A DNA stretch of 64,000 nucleotides from Panulirus ornatus (taxonomy: Eukaryota; Arthropoda; Malacostraca; Decapoda; Palinuridae): the NCBI RefSeq assembly GCF_036320965.1, contig NC_092225.1:78495113-78559112 (forward strand), read 5' to 3'. The notes under the pieces were generated by a model. That model worked only from the letters and a program-made list of their open reading frames with translations, was not told where the DNA came from and searched no databases. Position 1 is the stretch's first letter; each line of letters opens with the position of its first letter. Shown here in pieces: positions 25,450 through 35,760 of this stretch. The translations under genes and the position numbers were made by a program.

Positions 25450-26260
25450 CCAAGTGAGAGGCAACATGTATACATTGTAAGGAGGTCATATTTGTACTGA
25501 CCCTCTTGGGCTTCTTAGAGAGAACAGAAGTGGTTGGTTGATATTCTGATTCCGGATTTTTGGAGAGCATTTGACGCTACCCCATAGAAGGTTGTCAGAG
25601 AAGTTGACCCCTCAGGCAGGAATATCTGCGAGACACTGGGTATGGATAGATCATCTTCGTAGCACGGAAGGAAGGGCCTGTGACAGTGGAGCCTTCTATA
25701 AATGGATTGGGTCACCAGTGTCGTGTCACAGGCTCTAGTCTCGGAACTCATAGCTTGAAGATGTTTACTGATGATGCTAAGATTACGTGGCGAGTAGAAT
25801 GTGAGGAGGATTGCATAAGATTACAAAGGGACTTGGACACACCCCAAAGTAATCGTATGTGATTCAACCCGAGTTTTTTTTTTCTTTTATTAACAAAGTA
25901 ATGTGGATGGGTCATAATGAAAGGAGACTTTAGGGGTGATATTGTGTAGCAGGTAATGAGCTGCAGGAATCAGTGTGTAAGAGGAAAGAGTACGAAACCT
26001 GTTGCCAGTGACCCACCTCAGGAGAACCGTGAAAGAGACCAGTTCTCATCTGGCAAATATTAGAACGACATGGAAATCCAAGAATAAAAGAAAAATATTT
26101 ATGTTGTTCACCTTCCATACGAGACCAGAACTATTGTATGCTTCTCGTGTTTGGTCGCCACACTTCGAGAAACATCAAGATCTAATAGAGAAGGTCCAGA
26201 GGAGGAGGAGGACGAAGATGATGGTACCAGAATCATGAGAGCTGAGTTAACAACGAGAGG
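25450..26260 (+). pseudogene. Decayed CR1-like LINE RT
   Basis: The plus strand shows MFTDDAKITWRVECEEDCIR followed by LQRDLDT, the diverged (F/Y)ADDAK.YR catalytic block with its downstream helix. After frameshifts come VTHLRRTVKETSSHLANIRT and then YASRVWSPHFEKHQDLIEKV with QRRRRTKMMVPE, the standard post-RT block (YASxVWSPxxKKDIDxIEKVQRRATKMVP). FADD has become FTDD. Stops at about 25860 and later rule out function. Confidence 0.78.
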
Positions 26261-26827
26261 TCAGAGGCCATGACAGATGTAAAGGAGTCCCTTTATCTAA
26301 CCCGAGAGTAATGAATGGACGGAATAAACTTAAGTGAGGAACATGTGTATGTCGGCAGCCTATGTAGAGGTACGAAAATTTGTATGATGGTAGACAAAGT
26401 TGATAAGATGAGGGGGAGGGACCCCACAATTGTAAAACTCCTCCCCAGACCGTACAAGTAGGTCATTACGCCACGAACAATGACCAGGCTGTTATTACCA
26501 CTCTCGCCACCACCCACCTCCCCTTGTGAGACGGGACTACGGGGGTGTGAAGTAACAGGAGACTTGTCTGAACACAGAATGTTATGAATACATGGTCCTA
26601 GGGAATATATTTCATGGAGTACAAGCTTTAGGAGAATACAGGCTGTAAGGAAACAACACAGAAGAGATAGGAAACAGGATTTGCGGCGAGATAAGCTAAG
26701 AGAAAATATGCCTTTGAGTAAGACAGGTTGAAGGAAAGTTTTGGTCGGAAAAACGCATGTATTCTAACACACTCCTCAAGAGATGACATCTCGGATAATT
26801 CACAAATTAGCTTATTGAACGCAAAGG

Positions 26828-26960
26828 GCATGACCCTTGGGTATAGCGGTACAACTGATGGCCTGTTCTTTTTGACACCCACCCTTAGCGAGTTGTGAGA
26901 CGCCAGGTTATTACACCCAAGGGTCGCGCCGTCGTGTTCAAGGATCGTACCGTTCGCCGT
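26828..26960. mobile_element. Small foldback-like element (FB)
   Basis: Inward-facing GGCATGACCCTTGGGTATAG with GCGGTACAAC on the left and TTATTACACCCAAGGGTCGC with GCCGTCGTGTTCAAGG on the right, separated by about 70 bases. Same arm and edge sequences as FB2. Confidence 0.58.
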
Positions 26961-27120
26961 TTCCCCCATAGCGAAGTAGCTGGCGAAAGGAACAAAGAAA
27001 GAACTACCTCGGTTGGTCACATCCACGCCCCTAGCTGTCTTGTACACTGCATCGAAATCAAAGGTCGCTCTCCACAGCCAAGCCCCACAGACATTTCTTT
27101 CCTTGCAGTTGGTAACTGAG
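26960..27120 (-). mobile_element. Old LINE-A 3' tail fragment
   Basis: CCCATAGCGAAGTAGCTGGC is a diverged reverse complement of the SINE/LINE tail; further right, CTCTCCACAGCCAAGCCCCA with CAGACATTTC matches the 3' UTR text of other old antisense copies (compare 23010 and 29545). Confidence 0.55.
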
Positions 27121-27193
27121 CATCATGTTCTCACTTTTTTCTTTTTACATGAGACGCCCCGAGCAAATGGATGGCTTAATCAGGGCTGTTATG

Positions 27194-27294
<101 letters not shown>

Positions 27295-27329
27295 CTATGA
27301 GTCCACGGGGAAAGTGAAACACGAAAAGT

Positions 27330-27370
27330 TCCCAAGTGCACTTTCGTGTAATAATCACATCATCAGGGGA
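27330..27370 (-). ncRNA. Hammerhead ribozyme-like motif, intact core
   Basis: Read on the minus strand: UCCC (stem I), CUGAUGA, a 14-base segment UGUGAUUAUUACAC with a GUG/CAC stem II and one extra U, GAA, the self-complementary AGUGCACU (short stem III), U at position 17, then GGGA closing stem I. Every invariant core position of a type I hammerhead is present. Stems II and III are very short, as in minimal Penelope-type hammerheads, which may need dimerisation. Activity is inferred, not shown. Confidence 0.7.
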
Positions 27371-27450
27371 GACACAAGAGAGAAATATAATAGTCAGTTG
27401 ATATACATCGAAGACACGAAGCTAGGACTGTTATATTTCTCTCTTGTGTC

Positions 27451-27491
27451 TCCCCTGATGATGTGATTATTACACGAAAGTGCACCTGGGA
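27451..27491 (+). ncRNA. Hammerhead ribozyme-like motif, one stem III change
   Basis: Same layout as the minus-strand copy 120 bases away: UCCC, CUGAUGA, 14 bases, GAA, then AGUGCACC instead of AGUGCACU, U, GGGA. The change replaces U16.1 by C, so it breaks the A15.1-U16.1 pair and probably impairs cleavage. Confidence 0.62.
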
Positions 27492-27560
27492 ACTTTCCGT
27501 GTTTCATTTTCCCCGTGGACTCATAGGAATATCTTGATCACGCGCAAAATTGTGATCCTT

Positions 27561-27565
<5 letters not shown>

Positions 27566-27629
<64 letters not shown>
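27566..27629. repeat. (AT)n microsatellite
   Basis: About 32 AT units; begins 35 bases after the inverted Penelope-like end. Confidence 0.98.
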
Positions 27630-27631
<2 letters not shown>

Positions 27632-28020
27632 CTAGCCGAAGCCAGGTACCCATTTTATGGACCAGTCTTTCAGGGAGGATGAACAGCTGGGTCAACTGTA
27701 GACCGGCTGCCGTGACCATCATCCCCCCCAACCCACATTCGACCCTGGGCGGCCCCTCAGTGCGCCATACCCGAGCTGTTCTCCCACGTGATGATTCCTT
27801 CTCCATTTGAGCTAACATCTGCCTCACACTGCCCTCCCACAGCACAAGGCTAGTGGCTTTAGGAAGCCCTTGGAATCGCTGGAAATTACGAGTATCTTTG
27901 CCCGTGTAAAGCCACATTGTGGACATCTTGTCGTTATAAAACCATTCGTGCTCATGAGATCCATCCTCAAATGATCCAGCCAACTATATAATTGCACCTC
28001 CTCGATCGTTTGACACAAAC
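27630..28020. other. Possible dispersed SINE-like repeat
   Basis: The start, CCGAAGCCAGGTACCCATTT, continuing through GGACCAGTC and GGGAGGATGAACAGCTGGGT to ACCCACATTCGACCCTGGGC, resembles a decapod dispersed repeat I remember, with a B-box-like TTCGA word. Fourteen bases of the same start (GCTGAAGCCAGGTA) appear at the right end of the window. This rests on memory and weak matches. Confidence 0.3.
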
Positions 28021-28239
28021 AGTAGTTAAGACTTAATTGGCCTACAATATTTCCCTTTTACATGGAGGTAACAACTCAGCGCTGTCTTCGCTCGCGTCCA
28101 ATTGTCCAGTTTCTGGTGACATACGGCTCTACGTTCTCCATTAACTTCAGTTCAGAGCATTAACTACGGAATTGGTAGTTCAGTCGTTTCCTGGGCCACA
28201 CATCCTTGGATTTCTTAATGGCTCTGCTCCAGTCCGTTA

Positions 28240-28590
28240 TACACATGACCACAGCTTGACGTGGTTGTTTGTTCGCGTGGCCACAGGTTGGCGTGGGTAT
28301 TATAAGTTTGCATGACCACAGGTTGGCGTGGGTATTATAAGTTTGCATAACCACAGGTTGGTGTAGTTAGAAGTTCGCGTGGACTCAGGTTTGGTGGTGT
28401 TATTAGTTCGCGGTGTCAATGGCTAGCGTGGTTGGAAGTTCGTGAGGCCATAGGTTGGTGGGTTATAAATTCGCGTAGTCACGGGCTGGCGCATTTATAA
28501 GTTTTCGCGGCCACAAGTTGGTGTGATTATAATTTCGCCTGTTATAAGTTCAGGTGACCAGTGATGGGCGTGGTATAGGCTCAGATGGCT
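28240..28590. repeat. Degenerate ~36-bp tandem repeat
   Basis: GGCCACAGGTTGGCGTGGGT followed by ATTATAAGTT-like text repeats with a step of about 36 near 28275-28360 and becomes more irregular to the right. Confidence 0.7.
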
Positions 28591-29030
28591 GTTTATGTTC
28601 CATAGGTAGGCGTGGTATATGCTTAGGTGGTCAGTGGTGGGCGTGGTATAGGCTCAGGTGGCCGGCGGTGGGCGTGGTATAGGCTTAGGTGGTCGGCGGT
28701 GGGCGTGGTATAGGCTCAGGTGGCCGGCGGTGGGCGTGGTATAGGCTCAGGTGGTCGGCGGTGGGCGTGGTATAATCTCAGGTGGTCGGCGTTGGGCGTG
28801 GTATAGGCTCAGGTGGCCAGCGGTGGGCGTGGTATAGGCTCAGGTGGTCGGCGGTGGGCGTGGTATAGGCTCAGGTGGCCAGCGGTTGACATGTTATAGG
28901 CTCAGGTGGCCGGTGGTGGGCGTGGTATAATCTCAGGTGGTCGGCGGTGGGCGTGGTATAGGCTCAGGTGACGAGCGGAGGGCGTGGTATAGGCTCAGGT
29001 GACGAGCGGAGGGCGTGGTATAGGCTCGGC
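28586..29030. repeat. 31-bp minisatellite
   Basis: About 14 units of GGGCGTGGTATAGGCTCAGG plus TGGTCGGCGGT, alternating TGGTCGG and TGGCCGG variants. It runs directly into a GC-rich island. Confidence 0.96.
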
Positions 29031-29300
29031 GGCGCGTTTTAAGGTTTGGTGCGGCCGCTGGATGGCGCCGGGTTGGTACGCGGCGCCAGGGGGCGGGCGG
29101 GCCGCCATGACTGCCGCCCTTTGTGCCGTACCTCAGGCGGGCGGCAGTTGTCTCAGTGATGGCACAAGAGTTCCTTTGTCTCCAGTTATCGCGCCGCTAA
29201 TCTGCCCAGCCCGGCCCGGCCCGGCCGTGCACGCCTCACCTCTCCTTCCTTCCCACTACCCTCCACGTGCTCGCTCACATTGCTCCTCGCACTAGTGCAC
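28985..29300 (+). promoter_or_regulatory. GC/CpG-rich island with Kozak-like ATG
   Basis: From about 29020 the sequence is unusually rich in C, G and CpG for this window (CGGCGGCGCG, GGGGGCGGGCGGGCC, CCCGGCCCGGCCCGG). An ATG at 29107 lies in the context GCCGCCATGA and opens 62 codons (MTAALCAVPQAGG...) to a stop at 29295. It could be the 5' exon and promoter of a gene continuing by splicing. No domain is recognised, and GC-rich DNA gives long ORFs by chance. Confidence 0.25.
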
Positions 29301-29339
29301 AGCATCACCATCTCTCACCACCATTAACCTATAACCGTC

Positions 29340-29430
29340 CAGAATGCATGTATATACAGATAGACAGATGGATAGATAGATGGTTATAGATATAGATAGA
29401 TAGATGTACATAGACATATATAGATTGATT
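29340..29430. repeat. GATA-type tetranucleotide patch
   Basis: ATAGATAGATGG/ATAGATAT words, imperfect. Confidence 0.7.
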
Positions 29431-29830
29431 TTTTTTCATTCTTGAGTGCTGTTTCCCGCGTCTGCGAGTTAGCGCCTGAGAAGAGAAAGAAAGGCATCAT
29501 TCGCTCACATTGTCTCTAGGTGTCATGTGTAATGCACAGCTCCCTATCCACCACAATCAGGCCTCGCAGACCTTTCCATGGTATACTGCGGACGCTTCAT
29601 ATGCCCTGCTCGTTCAGTTCGCTGACAGCACGTCGACCCCTTTATACCATATCGTTCCAGTTTACTATATCCCATGCACGCCTTTAACTCTCCTGCAGGA
29701 TCAGGCCCTGACCACTGAAATTTTTTTCAAACCATCCTTCCATGTCCAGTTTAGTTCCCCCCTCTCTCCTTGTTCCCTCCACTACTGACTCGTATATATA
29801 TCTCCTCTTTTATTAACCTTTCCTCTTTCA
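29430..29830 (-). mobile_element. Old LINE-A 3' portion
   Basis: The diverged tail (TTTCCCGCGTCTGCGAGTTA at 29450) is followed by the 3' UTR and end of the RT frame in antisense: TTTCCATGGTATACTGCGGA, GACAGCACGTCGACCCC, ATACCATATCGTTCCAG, CTCTCCTGCAGGATCAGGCC. These parallel 12605-12790 at clearly lower identity. Confidence 0.75.
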
Positions 29831-29849
29831 TTCATATATATATAAAGAG

Positions 29850-31480
29850 GTAATCGAACATGAGTTGGGATTCAGATAATATACAAAAACATTACAATAC
29901 ACAACACATTTCACGGTGGAAATCCGCCTGGAGTTCTCACCTGACACCATCCAGGACTACCTAACACTGACTGGCCACACTTGTTGGCCAGCACCGCCTC
30001 GCTTACCTCTATGGAGAAGTTACGACACAGATTCCGACAAGAATGTATTAGGAGGAGAGTAGTACCGCGCACCGTAATCCTAGGTGTCCATCCTATACGA
30101 AGGAACGAGTTCTGTTTGGGAGGATTGAGTAAGTGATTCTTCTACAGCTCATAGACAGTGCCAGAGTCAGACTCCTACAAGGTAGGTCTTTTACGACCTT
30201 TTAGACGAACAAGAAAACAGAACCCTACTCCGTTTGTGCCCACCCCAGTCGTTGCTGCCAGCCGTATGAATGAAACAGGAAGACGAGTTAAAGAAACATC
30301 ATCAGGAAGAAGAATGAACTGGAATAGAAAATATCAATGTAATATTTTATGATAGTTTACGGGGGAAAATATATAACCCAGAAAAGAATATTGTTAATCT
30401 CTCGTCCTGTTTCCCGACCCAGGATGTAAACCTTGCTCAAGATTTGGACTCGTATTTTCCATGTAAATCCAGTGATGCCTTTAGTGAGAAACATCCAGTG
30501 TCCATCGCAAAATTCACTAATAACGCCAGCCAGGAATGTGATTTCTTATCTGGTTCAATTTTAAGTGCCTCGGCCGGTGATAACATTTCTAAGTATGATG
30601 AAGTGCCACATTAGATTACAGAAAGCCATTGAAAATCTCACGAATACAGATTTTCATATTATAAAGTCGGGAAAAAACTAGTCGGTTAGTGATTTTGAAT
30701 ACAGTCGACTATAGATGTAAGTTGCAGGATCGTTTGAATGATGATAATGACACATATGAAAGATTAACATAAAATCCCTTTAGTGATATAGTAATGACTT
30801 TCAACTCAAATCTCAACCAGTTGCTAAAGAAGCACCAGGACATATTGAAGTCAGTAAGGATGGTTAATCCCTTTCCTTCCCTATGTATATGGTCGCCCAC
30901 AAACTCACAAAGATGGAATTCCCCTTAGACCAATCATCTCTCTTAATTCTTCTGATCACAAATGAACCAGATGGTTAGCTAAACATCTTAGTCATGGTCG
31001 AAGAAATATCTCTCCATCGCTTGTAAAAAAAATAGCTCAGATTTTGTAAACAAGGCCGGGAACATTGATTTGCTAGGACGTAATTTTTTTTTTTTTTTTT
31101 TTGTAAATTCCTTGTTCACTATTGAATTCCCCATTAAAGAAACCATCGCTTACCTCGAGAATAAATTACCCGGTCTCTCTCGCCTCTACACATAAAAACT
31201 TTCATGGACTTCATACAAGTTTGTGATTCCATTAATGTTTTCCAAGATGCTGAGGGTAATTTTTATGGACAGAAATTTGTTTTGCCCGTGGGAGATCCCC
31301 TTCGTCCCATTCTCAGTAACTTATTTATGGAATACTTTGAGATGAGATCCTTAACTTCAATGAGCAACCATCCTAAAATCTGGCTTAGGTATGTACATTA
31401 TGAATGTGTCGTCTTTGTGGCTCACCAAGATTGTGATGTTTTCTATCATGAATTAAACAACATTCGACCCATGGATGGGG
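29850..31480 (+). pseudogene. Decayed Penelope-like element RT
   Basis: In shifting frames the plus strand gives, in order: YRCKLQDRLNDDNDTYERLT near 30710-30770; NSNLNQLLKKHQDILKS near 30805-30855; YGRPQTHKDGIPLRPIIS at 30887-30940, the Penelope YGLPKxHKxGxPLRPIVS block; then, after a poly-T run at 31084-31103 that breaks the frame, NFYGQKFVLPVGDPLRPILS at about 31257-31316 with NLFMEYFE, the QKFGLPMGxPLSPxLSNLYMEYFE block; and RYVHYECVVF at about 31387-31416, where YVDD would be expected. Loss of both catalytic aspartates (YVHY) and many stops make it dead. It joins a LINE-A fragment at about 31480. Confidence 0.85.
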
Positions 31481-31625
31481 TTGGTGAAGGATATAAATGC
31501 ACGGGTGTTGGAGAGAGGAGCAGGTATACAATTCACTAGGGAGGCTTAGGGGGACGAGTCAGTTAGTGTTTGCTGATGACGCGGCACCTGTGGCAGATTC
31601 GAGTGAGAAACTGCACCTCGACCAT
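31479..31625 (+). mobile_element. Short LINE-A RT fragment
   Basis: DGVGEGYKCTGVGERSRYT, then SQLVFADDAAPVADSSEKLH parallels [20 protein letters not shown] and [20 protein letters not shown] of the 12665 copy. The FADD is still readable, but the fragment is only about 50 residues with stops between blocks. Confidence 0.75.
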
Positions 31626-31799
31626 TACCGATACAATCGTTCACGGACACTCACGGTGACCGTAACTACCGCCTTGGGCAGGTATATACAGCCAATCAGG
31701 TGCAGCAGTGAAGCATTCGAGGGGTTACACACCGTACGCTGTTCGTATTATATTCTACGCGTCGGAGGAGATTGTCTTGCATGGTTTGACAGTGACGCG

Positions 31800-32190
31800 C
31801 CGAGGGGCCCTTAAGGGTCAGGTCAGAGGTCGGCTTATCATACCCAAGGCTCGTGCTGTTGTGCTCAAGGGTCATACCGGCGTGTTGAAGGGTCGTACCG
31901 TCGTGCTCAAGGGTCTTACCGTCGTGTTCAAGGGTCGGACCATCGCGCTCAAGGGTTGTACCGTCATGGTTAAGGGTCAAGGATCGTACCGTCGTGCTCA
32001 AGGGTCGTACCGGCGTGTTGAAGGATCGTATCGTCGTGCTTAAGGGTCGTACCGTCGAGTTGAAGGGTCGTACCGTCGTGCTCAAGGGTCGTACCGGCGT
32101 GTTGAAGGGTCGTACCTTCGTGTTGAAGGGTCGTACCTTCGTGTTGAAGGGTCGTACCGGCGTGTTGAAGGGTCGTACTGTCGGGGGTTA
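31800..32190. mobile_element. Half foldback-like element (core plus right arm)
   Basis: Core half CCCTTAAGGGTCAGGTCAGA, GGTCGGCTTATCATACCCAA, then about 16 units of GGTCGTACCGTCGTG plus CTCAAG or TTGAAG. The left arm is missing: the element starts at the exact centre of the core palindrome, as if one side were lost. Confidence 0.72.
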
Positions 32191-32199
32191 CACTAAAGG

Positions 32200-33030
32200 C
32201 AACGTGACGTGTAACTGTCTTCTCCCAATCTGTGCATTCGTCTGTCCCATGCTTGTGTGTCAGTCTCTTAACTTTTCACTGGTTTGTGCTCTTATTTCTG
32301 TGTCCTTCTCGTGTCTTTGTCACCTTTCGTACTGTCTGCCTGTCAGTCTGTCACTGGTCCTCTCCCCTGTCTCTCTTTCTCTCTGTCCATTCCTCTGTCC
32401 ATCTATCTATGCCCATCTATTCGTATGTCGACCTGACCGTCATTTCGCGTGGCAGTTATCTGTCCACCCAGCCTGTAGCTACCCATGCTCACGCTGGGCT
32501 GGCCCTCAACAACTTAACCTCCTTGAAATACATTTTTCATTTAGATTTATTTATTCATCTAGAAAATAATCGGTGTTTCTTAACCTTTTTTTTTTTTTTT
32601 TGTTAGAGTCGTAAGGCGAAAGTTACTGGGGCGAGGCATCATCGTCCTCAGGTTCTGGGGTGAGTGTGTGTGTGTGTGTTTCGGGGGGGTTGGAGGGGGG
32701 TGGGGGGGGACTTTATGCCAGAGCGATAAGCCTCAATAGCTCGTGATAAGCCGGCCTCCGCTCTTACTCGCCTCCCGTTTTCAGTAATTACCTCCCTCCA
32801 TTTTCTGATTTGTTGTTGGAGCTCTTGATAGACGACGGGTCATTAGGTCGTTTTTACCCCCCTCCTGACGTTGATTAATTGAGTTCCCAGGGAGGGGTGT
32901 GTGCCCAGACATGATCGCACATACTAATGCATGTTTCTCTGATTGCTTCTCAAGCAGTCGGGTGTCCATCTCGTCAGGAAATGATCATCTGTTTCAACAA
33001 CAACACACCAAGAAAAAGGGACTGTGTAGA
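32200..33030. other. Unique DNA, no gene identified
   Basis: CT-rich 32220-32480 gives Cys/Ser/Leu ORFs. A poly-T lies at 32588-32601. The interval 32715-32890 holds GATAAG twice, CAGTAATTAC and GATTAATTGAG and might be regulatory. Confidence 0.4.
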
Positions 33031-33034
33031 TGAC

Positions 33035-33037
<3 letters not shown>

Positions 33038-33102
<65 letters not shown>
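33038..33102. repeat. (AT)n microsatellite
   Basis: About 32 AT units, then GTGTGTG leading into a Penelope-like end. Confidence 0.97.
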
Positions 33103-33103
<1 letters not shown>

Positions 33104-33110
33104 GTGTGTG

Positions 33111-33178
33111 TGTGGGTGATTATTACACGAAAGTGCACTTGGGAACTTACCGTGTTTCATGTTCCCGTGGACTCATAG

Positions 33179-33185
<7 letters not shown>
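33111..33185 (+). mobile_element. Truncated Penelope-like end between (AT)n tracts
   Basis: Starts inside the hammerhead motif (GGTGATTATTACACGAAAGT, lacking the full CUGAUGA) and continues GCACTTGGGAAC to GACTCATAGGAAT, where (AT)n begins. The core is incomplete, so no ribozyme is possible here. Confidence 0.78.

Positions 33186-33262
<77 letters not shown>
33181..33262. repeat. (AT)n microsatellite
   Basis: About 40 AT units, grown from the GGAATAT end of the preceding element. Confidence 0.98.
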
Positions 33263-33299
33263 TATTCCCATCGTTCCTTGCTTCTCTTATCCTCAGGTA

Positions 33300-33900
33300 A
33301 TTAGACTGTGATATCTGAAGTACAACCATGCACACAACATGTTACTCAGGCTTCGCCAACACAACCTGTCGTGCGCTCTTGCCATGAGAGGGCAACTTGT
33401 TACGTGGAGCACGGTGGCTGTGGTGAGGAGGTCACGTGGTTGCAGGAGTGGATGAGGGGTATAGTTCTGGGTGGATCAAGGGCAGTGGTTACCAAGATGT
33501 TTATCCTACTATGAACATTATAAGAGCAATCTGGAATCTATTAGGGTTATTAGAAACTGTAAATATTCTATTCTTTTTATTTTTTGTAAATATTCTTGGC
33601 TGAAGATCGCTGAATATTTGGTTATCGTTATTCAGGGAGGCTTTCCAAACTCGATTTATTTGTTGGTGTTTGAGACTCTGACTTCCCCCTGCCGCTAGGT
33701 TGAGACGGTAGACTCGCCAGGGGATAAGGAGCAGCGTCGTTATAATATTCGTCTGAGGGTGTCGTGTGGCAGGGCTCAGACCCAGGACCGCTCGCCTGAC
33801 GGGAACGCGACCTTTTTTTTATGAGAACGATCAAAGTCTCCTTCCCGCCGAGCAACATCTGCTTCATTATGCTTCAAGTGGTGATGCAATTGGCCTAGAG
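33300..33900. other. Unique DNA, no gene seen
   Basis: No supported ORF or repeat. Confidence 0.4.
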
Positions 33901-33902
33901 AA

Positions 33903-34190
33903 CCTCGTGAAGTGTTCCCAGTGGTCGACAGACCTTCTTGAAGTGTTGCCAGTGGTCGACAGACCTTCGTGAAGTGTTTTCAATGGTCGACAGACCTTCA
34001 AGTGAACCCAGTGGTCGACAGACCTTCGTGAAGTGTTCCCAGTGGTCGACAGACCTTCACGTGAACCCAGTGGTCGACAGACCTTCGTGAAGTGTTCACA
34101 GTGGTCGACAGACCTTCACGTGAACCCAGTGGTCGACAGACCTTCGTGAAGTGTTCCCAGTGGTCAAGAGACCTTCGTAAAGTGATTACC
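33903..34190. repeat. Minisatellite with 31+28 bp alternating units
   Basis: Nine units begin AGTGGTCGACAGACCTTC. From the third unit on, 31-base units ending GTGAAGTGTTCCC alternate with 28-base units ending ACGTGAACCC, making a 59-base higher-order repeat. Confidence 0.93.
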
Positions 34191-34267
34191 AATGTCCGTT
34201 GTTCTAGACTCGCCTTCACCTACCCCTAGATTTGTGCTCATTACCCATGCTATCATGGAAATGTTCC

Positions 34268-34327
<60 letters not shown>
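34268..34327. repeat. (AT)n microsatellite
   Basis: About 30 AT units ending at the SINE 5' edge. Confidence 0.98.
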
Positions 34328-34331
<4 letters not shown>

Positions 34332-34552
34332 GGGGATAGGGGAGAAAGAATACTTCCCACGTATTCCCTGCGTGTCGTAGAAGGCGACTAAAAGGGGAGG
34401 GAGCGGGTGGCTGGAAATCCTCCCCTCTCGTTTTTTTTTTGATTTTCCAAAAGAAGGAACAGAGAAGGGGGCCAGGTGAGGATTTTCCCTCTAAGGCCCA
34501 GTCCTCTGTTCTTAACGCTACCTCGCAAACGCGGGAAATGGCGAATAGTATG

Positions 34553-34567
<15 letters not shown>
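34328..34567 (+). mobile_element. SINE, full-length reference copy
   Basis: About 240 bases: CCCTGGGGATAGGGGAGAAA head, CGTATTCCCTGCGTGTCGTA, GAAGGCGACTAAAAGGGGAG, CTGGAAATCCTCCCCTCTCG, a T run, TTTTCCAAAAGAAGGAACAG, GGCCCAGTCCTCTGTTC, then CGCTACCTCGCAAACGCGGG, AAATGGCGAATAGTATG and poly-A. The tail core is shared with LINE-A. No obvious tRNA A/B boxes were found in the head. (AT)n flanks both sides. Confidence 0.85.

Positions 34568-34628
<61 letters not shown>
34567..34628. repeat. (AT)n microsatellite
   Basis: About 30 AT units following the SINE poly-A. Confidence 0.98.
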
Positions 34629-34630
<2 letters not shown>

Positions 34631-34634
34631 TGTC

Positions 34635-35330
34635 CTCTACAGCAGCAGTGTTTGCACGCGCGCGTGCGCACTCGCATTTCAATGCATAGTTTAGTGTTTC
34701 TCGCGACCTATGACCAGCCAGGACCATGTAGGGTGAGTGTTACGTGAACAGTATGGAACACTGGAAAGTGTACGTGTCTAGTGGCTTACTAACGCTGTAC
34801 AACTCCAAAAAAAAAATGGTTTTTTTTACGGCTTTGTTTATTTGTTTTTGTTATGAACAGTTCTTTTGATGTCACTGTTTTTCTTCCCTGCAGGTACGGG
34901 AGTGGGGTGGTGGTGGAGGAGGAGGAGGGAGATCTCCCTGCTCACGTCCCATGCAGGTCCAAGTCGTTTTCCACTGTACTCTCCCCAGGGGAACTTCCTT
35001 GCGAACCTCTAGGTTAGGTCGAGAGTGATGTTAACCCAGGGGGTTGTAGTGAGCTCTATGGATTGTTCCGGATAGTCGAATGGTCACATGCCAGATATCC
35101 GGGGGGTATGTACACAGGTTTGCGTGGGTCTTTGGTCTGAACCACCTTTAGAAGTGGAGCTGTGCTGGACGAGATGATAGGGAGGGTGATGACTGGTCTC
35201 TGTGTTCAGAAAACGAAAAGTGATTTCACGTTCACTGAAGTTTGGAACTGAAGTTATTATTCTTGTGTTGATGGTAAGTGTTTCTGCTGCTTGTGAACAC
35301 TCCCACTAGCAAAGAATTGGACATGTTTTT
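34635..35330. other. Unique DNA, no gene seen
   Basis: GGTGGTGGTGGAGGAGGAGGA near 34910; otherwise nothing supported. Confidence 0.4.
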
Positions 35331-35335
35331 GGTAT

Positions 35336-35710
35336 TTTGTGCCTGGTCGGGTACTTGCTTGCTCGTGGTCGGGTACTTGCTTGCTCGTGGTCGGGTACTT
35401 ACTTGCTCGTGGTCGGGTACTTGCTTGCTCGTGGTCGGGTACTTGCTTGCTCGTTGTCGGGTACTTACTTGCTCGTGGTCGGGTACTTGCTTGCTTGTGG
35501 TCGGGTACTTACTTGCTCGTGGTCGGGTACTTACTTGCTCGTGGTCGGGTACTTGCTTGCTTGTGGTCGGGTACTTGCTTGCTTGTGGTCGGGTACTTAC
35601 TTGCTCATGGTCGGGTACTTGCTTGCTTGTGGTCGGGTACTTGCTTGCTCATGGTCGGGTACTTGCTTGCTCGTGGTCGGGTACTTGCTTGTTGACTGGG
35701 TACTTACTCA
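35336..35710. repeat. 22-bp minisatellite
   Basis: About 16 units of GGGTACTTGCTTGCTCGTGG plus TC. Because 22 is not a multiple of 3, all three forward frames cycle through the same heptamer-like peptide (LACSWSGTCLLVVGYLLARG) and stay open. Confidence 0.97.
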
Positions 35711-35760
35711 CGAGTGGGTACATGCATGTTGGTTTATGGAGTAACCTCTTGTCTCTCTGG

